From an uncultured Brevundimonas sp. (GTDB lineage: Bacteria > Pseudomonadota > Alphaproteobacteria > Caulobacterales > Caulobacteraceae): a DNA stretch of 6,895 bases. A program made the position numbers and the translations under genes. Location of the stretch: contig CAMLNT010000124.1 of the NCBI GenBank assembly GCA_946481425.1, forward strand, positions 1-6,895, written 5' to 3'. This document shows, one piece after another, positions 1 to 4,621 of this stretch; the first letter of the stretch is position 1; each line of letters starts with the position of its first letter. Below the pieces are notes generated by a model. That model did no database searches, was not told the origin of the DNA, and worked only from the letters and a program-made list of their open reading frames with translations.

Positions 1-74
1 CAGGCCCGGCGCCGCCCCGGCCTCTCCAACCCTCCAGCCGTCAGCGGCGTGGAGCGCTGAACCGCGTACCGACT
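1..74. other. Upstream edge segment, no assignable gene
   Basis: Frame 1 of the plus strand is open from the window edge to a TGA at 58-60 and could be the last 19 codons of an upstream gene. Frame 2 is also open, to a TAA at 98-100, and frame 3 runs into the peptidase frame without a stop. In DNA this GC-rich, short open frames carry little weight, and none of the three short peptides resembles a family I know. The segment is either a gene tail or spacer. Confidence 0.2.
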
Positions 75-103
75 TTGCCGTTTCTCCTCGCGCGTCCTAA
101 GAA
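75..103 (+). promoter_or_regulatory. Candidate sigma-70-type promoter for the M1 peptidase gene
   Basis: TTGCCG at 75-80 matches five of six positions of the Caulobacter-type -35 box TTGACG. Fourteen bases after the 7-base -35 element, CCTAAGAA at 96-103 partly matches the -10 consensus GCTANAWC. Transcription would then start near base 110, about 25 bases before the chosen ATG at 135. The spacing fits, but the -10 match is poor and such matches occur by chance. Confidence 0.3.
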
Positions 104-134
104 GCCGCCAGTTCAATCACGCCGGGACCCCGAC

Positions 135-2033
135 ATGATCCGCCATCTGCTCGTCTCCGCCGCCGCCGCCACCCTGCTGGCCGCCTGTTCCACCATGCCG
201 GGATCCGCCCCGACCCCGCCCGCCGCGGAGGCTCCGATGGCCCAGCTCGTCCAGGACATTCATTCCTTCGCCCGGCCAAACGAGGCCCGCGTGACGGACG
301 TCGCAGTGGACCTCGCCGCCGATTTCGAGCGCAAGGTGCTGTCGGGAACGGCCACCCTCGCGATCCAGACCGCGCCCGGGGCGGGTGAGCTGGTGCTCGA
401 CACCCGCGACCTGACGATCCGCGACGTCACCATCGACGGCCGCTCGACCGGCTGGCGCCTCGGTGAGGCGCGCGAGTACATGGGCCGGCCGCTGATCATC
501 AACATCGGCCCCGACACCCGTCAGGTCGTCGTCTCCTACGAGACCAGTCCTGGCGCGGCCGCCCTCCAGTGGCTCTCGCCCGAGCAGACCGCCGGCGGCG
601 CCCAACCCTTCATGTTCAGCCAGGGCCAGGCCATCCTGACCCGCACCTGGGTGCCGACCCAGGACAGCCCTGGCATCCGCCAGACCTACTCTGCCCGCAT
701 CGTGGCGCCGGAGGCCCTGCGCGTCGTCATGAGCGCCGACCACCTCACCCCCGAGGGCGAACCGGCGGGTCCGGGCATGCGCGCCTGGCGCTTCCGCATG
801 GACGAGCGCGTCCCGCCCTATCTGATGGCGATCGCGATCGGCGACCTGGCGTTCGAGGCGACGGGTCCGCGTACGGGCGTGTTCACCGAGCCGTCGATGG
901 TGCGCCGGTCCGCCGACGAGCTGGTGGATCTCGAGGAAATGGTCGAGGCCGCCGAGGGCCTGTACGGTCCCTACCGCTGGGGCCGCTACGACCTGCTCGT
1001 CCTGCCGCCGTCGTTCCCCTTCGGCGGCATGGAAAACCCCAAGCTGACCTTCGCCACACCGACGATCATCGCGGGCGACCGCTCTCTGGTCTCGCTGGTG
1101 GCCCACGAGCTGGCGCACAGCTGGTCGGGCAACCTCGTCACCAACGCGACCTGGTCGGACTTCTGGCTCAACGAGGGCTTCACCGTCTATTTCGAGAACC
1201 GGATCATGGAGGAGGTCTACGGTCGCGAACGCGCCATGATGGAGCAGGTCCTGGGTTGGGACAGCCTTCAGGCCACCTTGGCTGACCTGCCGGCCGCCGA
1301 CACCCACCTCTACATCGACCTGACCGGCCGCGATCCGGACGAGGGCCTGACCGACGTCGCCTATGAGAAGGGCGCCTTCTTCCTGCGCACCATCGAGCGC
1401 ACCGTCGGCCGCGAGCGTTTCGACGCCTATCTGCGAGGCTATTTCGACCGCTACGCCTTCCAGCCGATGACCACCGAACAGTTCCTCGCCGACCTGCGCG
1501 AGCATCTGATCCGTGGCGACGCCGCCCTGGAGCAGGAACTGCAGATCAACGCCTGGGTCTATGGCCCTGGCCTGCCGTCGAATGCCGTCGAACCGCGCTC
1601 GGAAGCCTTCGACCGGGTCGATCAGGTGGTGGCCGCCTACATCGCCTCCGGCGACGCGTCGGCCGTGCCTTGGGCGAGCTGGTCGACCCAGGAGCGCCAG
1701 CGCTTCCTCGGCGAAATGCCCGAGGAAATGCCGGCCGATCGTCTGGCCGCCCTCGACAGCGCGCTCGGCCTGTCGGCCAGCGGCAACGCCGAGGTCCTGT
1801 TCGCCTGGCTGATGATCGCCATCGAGAACCGCTACGAACCCGCCCTGCCCGCACTGGAGAACTTCCTCACCACCATGGGCCGTCGCAAGTTCGTCGCCCC
1901 GCTCTTCGCGGCGCTGATGGAAGAAGGCGACTGGGGTCAGCCGATCGCCCGGCGGATCTACGCCCGGGCTCGTCCCGGCTATCACTCGGTCACGACCGGT
2001 ACGGTCGACGCCTCGGTCGGCGTTCCGGGGTGA
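135..2033 (+). CDS. M1 family zinc aminopeptidase lipoprotein, leukotriene A4 hydrolase type
   Basis: This is a 632-residue zinc metallopeptidase, predicted to remove N-terminal residues from peptides in the periplasm or at a membrane surface. I chose the ATG at 135 because it begins a lipoprotein signal peptide: basic start MIRH, a hydrophobic stretch, and lipobox LLAAC with Cys18; Ser follows, favouring outer-membrane sorting. A GGGA at 124-127 could serve as ribosome site. In order: an N-terminal beta domain (about 40-235) with the substrate-site motif SQGQA at 162-166; a thermolysin-like domain with GGMEN at 297-301, HELAH at 324-328 and third zinc ligand Glu347; catalytic Tyr410 in YEKG; and a helical C-terminal domain with WVYGPGLP and GRRKF. 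Arg583 and Lys585 match the carboxylate-binding Arg/Lys pair of human LTA4H. Asp402 aligns with LTA4H Asp375, but Leu405 replaces Tyr378, so aminopeptidase activity is likelier than LTA4 hydrolysis. It is probably co-transcribed with the TusA-like gene it overlaps. Confidence 0.95.
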   Translation: MIRHLLVSAAAATLLAACSTMPGSAPTPPAAEAPMAQLVQDIHSFARPNEARVTDVAVDLAADFERKVLSGTATLAIQTAPGAGELVLDTRDLTIRDVTIDGRSTGWRLGEAREYMGRPLIINIGPDTRQVVVSYETSPGAAALQWLSPEQTAGGAQPFMFSQGQAILTRTWVPTQDSPGIRQTYSARIVAPEALRVVMSADHLTPEGEPAGPGMRAWRFRMDERVPPYLMAIAIGDLAFEATGPRTGVFTEPSMVRRSADELVDLEEMVEAAEGLYGPYRWGRYDLLVLPPSFPFGGMENPKLTFATPTIIAGDRSLVSLVAHELAHSWSGNLVTNATWSDFWLNEGFTVYFENRIMEEVYGRERAMMEQVLGWDSLQATLADLPAADTHLYIDLTGRDPDEGLTDVAYEKGAFFLRTIERTVGRERFDAYLRGYFDRYAFQPMTTEQFLADLREHLIRGDAALEQELQINAWVYGPGLPSNAVEPRSEAFDRVDQVVAAYIASGDASAVPWASWSTQERQRFLGEMPEEMPADRLAALDSALGLSASGNAEVLFAWLMIAIENRYEPALPALENFLTTMGRRKFVAPLFAALMEEGDWGQPIARRIYARARPGYHSVTTGTVDASVGVPG

Positions 2034-2266
2034 AGGTGATCGACGCGCGCGGGCATCGCTGCCCGACGCCGACGCTGAAACTGGGCCGGGCGCTGCGCGA
2101 AGCGGCGCCCGGAGCCAGCATCGAGCTGATCGCCGACGATCCGATGGCGCGCATCGACGTGCCGCACTTCGTGGCTCAGTCCGGTGATGTGCTGGATGGA
2201 ATCGAGGAGGACGGCGCCGCCCTCCGCTTCCGCGTCACCAGAAGTGCCGCGGCTCCGACAGGCTGA
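2030..2266 (+). CDS. TusA-family sulfur carrier-like protein (SirA/YeeD/TusA fold)
   Basis: This is a 78-residue protein of the usual TusA-family size. The family signature is present: the N-terminal strand KVIDARGHRCPTP holds Cys11 in a CPxP motif, the cysteine that carries persulfide sulfur in TusA. A helix follows, then the typical IADDPMARIDVPHF segment and a final strand. In E. coli, TusA relays sulfur from IscS to tRNA 2-thiouridylation; many bacteria carry paralogs with other or unknown sulfur-transfer jobs, so I give no symbol. The GTG start at 2030 overlaps the peptidase TGA as GTGA, which suggests translational coupling. A second GTG at 2036 would shorten the protein by two residues and is also possible, since GGGG at 2027-2030 lies just upstream of it. 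The 3' end overlaps the convergent membrane-protein gene by 32 bases. Confidence 0.88.
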   Translation: MKVIDARGHRCPTPTLKLGRALREAAPGASIELIADDPMARIDVPHFVAQSGDVLDGIEEDGAALRFRVTRSAAAPTG

Positions 2267-3185
2267 GGTCCGCCTCGTCCTCGATCACCGCCGCGGCGTC
2301 AGCGCGCCTGTATTCGTGCAGGGCGATCTCGATCTCGGTCGCCAGCGCCCCACCAAAGAAGATCGCGTTCACGTTCCAGCTCAGCCAGATCAGGAACACG
2401 ACCACCGCGCCGACCGAGCCATAGGTCGCGCCCAGCTCGACCACCTGATCGACGTAGACGGCGCAGGCCCACGACGCGAGCGCCAGGAGCGCTGCCGCCG
2501 CGATGCCGCCCCCGGCGGACGCCCGCCACGGCACCCGCTTCGAATGGGCCATGGCGAACCGGTAGAGCAGCGTCAGCCCGATCACGAGCCCGCTGAAGGC
2601 CCACATCCATTCGCTGTCGAGCCCCGTACCCTCGAGCGGTTCGGTCCCGTCCGTCTCATGCATCAGCCGGATCGTCAGCACCGCGCCCGACACCGCCGTC
2701 ATCAGCACGAAGGCGCAGATCGCCACCACGAAGGCCAGCAGGTTGAAACGGAGGAATCCGTGCTGGTCCGTCTCGTCATGGATAAACGTCAGACCGGCGA
2801 GAACCGCCTTGAATCCGCGATGCGCCGCATAGGCGCCGACCACCAGCGCGATCGCGCTCTGGGCCGAAATCTTGTGGAAGGGCGCCTCGGTGAGGCGCTG
2901 GACCTCGGATTGGAAAAGCCCTCGCGCGGCATGCGGCACGACTTCGATCAGCGCCTCGGCCTGCTCGACCCCGACGCCCATGTTCAGCACCACCTTGAAG
3001 AAGGCGATGATCAGCGCGACCGCCGGAAAAACCGCAAGCAGGGCAAAGAAAGACACGCCCCCGACGTAGAGCATGACGTCGCGCCCCCACAGCCGACCGA
3101 GCGCCCGCCCCAGGACGCCCAGGCCGCGCATCACGACGCTCCGCGTGACCAGATTGTGGACCAGAGACCGTTGCCGACCGCTCAT
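2235..3185 (-). CDS. YihY/BrkB family (UPF0761) inner-membrane protein
   Basis: This is a 316-residue polytopic membrane protein when started at the ATG read at 3185-3183; an upstream ATG at 3242 would add 19 residues. Numbered from that longer start, hydrophobic segments lie near 60-84, 128-150, 165-192, 213-231, 243-264 and 274-300, the six expected of the family. GGVSFFALLAVFP in the first and GATYGSVGAVVVFLIW into the last are characteristic family stretches, and a charged cytoplasmic-looking tail ends in EPRHFW. The family was once misnamed ribonuclease BN; that activity belongs to another protein, and the molecular function of YihY/BrkB remains unclear. I prefer the shorter start because the extra stretch has unusually many A/T third positions and would leave only 30 bases for two divergent promoters. 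Neither start has a convincing Shine-Dalgarno sequence. It stands alone between a convergent and a divergent neighbour. Confidence 0.9.
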   Translation of the reverse strand: MSGRQRSLVHNLVTRSVVMRGLGVLGRALGRLWGRDVMLYVGGVSFFALLAVFPAVALIIAFFKVVLNMGVGVEQAEALIEVVPHAARGLFQSEVQRLTEAPFHKISAQSAIALVVGAYAAHRGFKAVLAGLTFIHDETDQHGFLRFNLLAFVVAICAFVLMTAVSGAVLTIRLMHETDGTEPLEGTGLDSEWMWAFSGLVIGLTLLYRFAMAHSKRVPWRASAGGGIAAAALLALASWACAVYVDQVVELGATYGSVGAVVVFLIWLSWNVNAIFFGGALATEIEIALHEYRRADAAAVIEDEADLSLSEPRHFW

Positions 3186-3272
3186 CGGCCACGCAATCGA
3201 CGCTTTTGAGCCTGTGATCAACCCTCGACTGGCCGATACCATTTGGTCACCGGATTGCGTAAGAACGCCGCC
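3186..3272. promoter_or_regulatory. Divergent intergenic region with paired GATTGCGT element
   Basis: These 87 bases must hold the 5' signals of both the yihY-like gene (leftward) and the popA-like gene (rightward). They are less GC-rich than the flanking genes. GATTGCGT occurs at 3253-3260 on the plus strand, 12 bases before the popA ATG, and at 3198-3191 on the minus strand, 5 bases before the yihY ATG, forming an exact 8-base inverted repeat with 54 bases between. Inside it lies the imperfect dyad TTGAGCCTGTGATCAA at 3206-3221. I see no convincing -35/-10 pair for either gene and no TTAA-N7-TTAA CtrA box. Confidence 0.4.
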
Positions 3273-4616
3273 ATGGTGGAAACGCCCCTCGCGGCCTCAG
3301 ATTCGAACCCCGGCCTCACGCCGATGCCGCAGGCCCGCGTGGCCCTGCTCGCGACCAGCGACGACCTGACCGGCGCCCTTGCTGAAGGCCTCGATTCCCT
3401 CGGCTGGCCGACCGTGACGGCCCGCAGCGTGGAGGCCGCTGAACGCGCCATCTCTGATCTCGCGGTCGAGGCGGTCGTGATCGATTCCCGTGACAACTGG
3501 CCCGACGGGCTCGTCACCCGCCTGAAGGCCGCCGCCGGGTCGCGCCGCCTGCCGGTCGTGGGGCTCGGCCCGGGTCTTGATCAGCCCGACCTTATGATGA
3601 CGCCGCCGGTTCACCCGGCCCAGGCCGCGCTCCGGCTCGAACATCTGCTGCGCGCTGCCGTCGCCTCCGAGGAGTTCGAGCTCCGCCGCGCGACATTCGA
3701 AGAGGCCGGTGTCCGCCTGTCGCCCGAGACGATCGAGGCCCCGCGCAGAATCCTCGCCGTCGGCGAACCCGATCCGCGTTTCCTGGCCCTGTCCAACCAC
3801 CTCGCCGATCGCGGCGTGCAACTGACCGCCGCCCTGACGCCCTACACCGCATTCGACTACCTGCACGAACGCGACTTCGACGCCGTCCTGCTCTGGGGCG
3901 GGGACAAGCGGGGCGAAACCCTGTCGATCGCCTCGGGAATCAAACGCAACACACGCCTGTTCCATCTCCCGGTCGTCCTCTACCTCCGCTCCGACAGCGA
4001 GATCAGCCTGGGCGAGATCTTCAACCGGGGTGTCGCCGACGTCGCTTCGCCGGATGCGCCAGAGCAGGAAACCGCGGACCGGATACTGGCCCTCGCCGAC
4101 GCCTACCGCCGTCACCACCAGGTCCGCGAGACTCTGGAGCGAGCCCGCAACACCGGCGTAATGGACCCGGCGACCGGGCTGTTCACCCGCGAGCTCTTCG
4201 CGAACCATCTCGCCCGCCTCTCCAACGCAGCCAACCAACGCAAGCGCCCGCTGTCCGTCTGCGTGCTCCGCGTCGCCGACCGGGGCCCGGTCGCGGCCGC
4301 CCGGTCCGGCGGCTGGGTCGATCGCGCCATGCCGCAGATCGGGGCCATGATTTCGCGGCTTGTCCGCGCCGAAGACACCGCCGCCCGCTTGGCCCCGGAG
4401 GTGTTTGCTCTCGCCCTACCTGCGACCCGGCTGGGCGAAGCGCGACTGGTGTCCGAGCGGATCGCCGCCGTCATCGGCTGCACAGCCTTCCATGCAGGCG
4501 ATGACAAGACGCCCTTCGTGGTGTCTTTCGACATCGGTGAGGCCGAACGCCTGATCGACGAATCGCCCGCCTCCCTGCTCGAACGCGCCGCGCTGGACGC
4601 TCGACCGAGCTCCTGA
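3273..4616 (+). CDS. popA: PopA-like c-di-GMP effector: REC-REC-degenerate GGDEF protein
   Basis: This 447-residue protein is a PleD-like relative with a dead cyclase domain. Residues 20-140 form a receiver-like domain with SDD at 29-31 and a candidate phospho-acceptor Asp71 in VVIDSR. Residues 157-280 form a second receiver-like domain in which Trp208 stands where the Asp should be. Residues 295-440 are GGDEF-like: DPATGLFTRELF at 298-309 matches DxLTGLxNRRxF but has Thr305 for the nucleotide-contacting Asn, Arg333 replaces the first metal-binding Asp, and GGDEF has become APEVF (374-378). The inhibitory-site motif RxxD survives as RAED at 365-368, exactly spaced. This matches Caulobacter PopA, which binds c-di-GMP through that site and helps bring CtrA and RcdA to the polar ClpXP protease at the G1-S transition. 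Function here is inferred from that likeness. The start is uncertain: ATG 3324 (Met18) lies right at the receiver domain and would give a 430-residue protein; TTG 3243 is less likely. No clear ribosome site is visible. Confidence 0.82.
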   Translation: MVETPLAASDSNPGLTPMPQARVALLATSDDLTGALAEGLDSLGWPTVTARSVEAAERAISDLAVEAVVIDSRDNWPDGLVTRLKAAAGSRRLPVVGLGPGLDQPDLMMTPPVHPAQAALRLEHLLRAAVASEEFELRRATFEEAGVRLSPETIEAPRRILAVGEPDPRFLALSNHLADRGVQLTAALTPYTAFDYLHERDFDAVLLWGGDKRGETLSIASGIKRNTRLFHLPVVLYLRSDSEISLGEIFNRGVADVASPDAPEQETADRILALADAYRRHHQVRETLERARNTGVMDPATGLFTRELFANHLARLSNAANQRKRPLSVCVLRVADRGPVAAARSGGWVDRAMPQIGAMISRLVRAEDTAARLAPEVFALALPATRLGEARLVSERIAAVIGCTAFHAGDDKTPFVVSFDIGEAERLIDESPASLLERAALDARPSS

Positions 4617-4621
4617 TCAGG
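4612..4621. other. 10-base palindrome forming both stop codons of convergent genes
   Basis: CCTGATCAGG is a perfect palindrome centred on the 4616/4617 junction. Its left half supplies the TGA of the popA-like gene (4614-4616), and its right half, read on the minus strand, supplies the TGA of mfd (4619-4617). There is no spacer between the genes. The palindrome has no loop room and no following T-run, so it is not an intrinsic terminator. Confidence 0.9.

Noticed and set aside
823..843. GCGATCGC-type palindrome within the peptidase gene
   Set aside because: It is explained by the codons for Ala-Ile-Ala-Ile in a GC-rich gene, and no second copy or array was seen.
117..1985. A 622-residue open frame on the minus strand covering nearly the whole peptidase gene
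   Set aside because: It mirrors the codon pattern of the clear M1 gene on the other strand. Its translation is rich in Gly, Arg, His and Asp with no recognisable domain, as expected for an antisense shadow in GC-rich coding DNA.
2184..3209. A 341-residue open frame on the plus strand across the YihY-like gene
   Set aside because: Its translation is a low-information run of Arg, His, Gln and Asp, whereas the opposite strand gives six clean membrane segments with family motifs.
3300..3487. Three GATTC (GANTC, CcrM methylation) sites about 90 bases apart at the 5' end of the popA-like gene
   Set aside because: Further GANTC sites occur later in the gene (for example 3748-3752), all lie inside coding sequence, and none is at a visible promoter, so the spacing is probably chance.
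3297..4238. A 313-residue minus-strand frame inside the PopA-like gene
   Set aside because: No domain is visible, and the plus strand has recognisable receiver and GGDEF-like motifs throughout.
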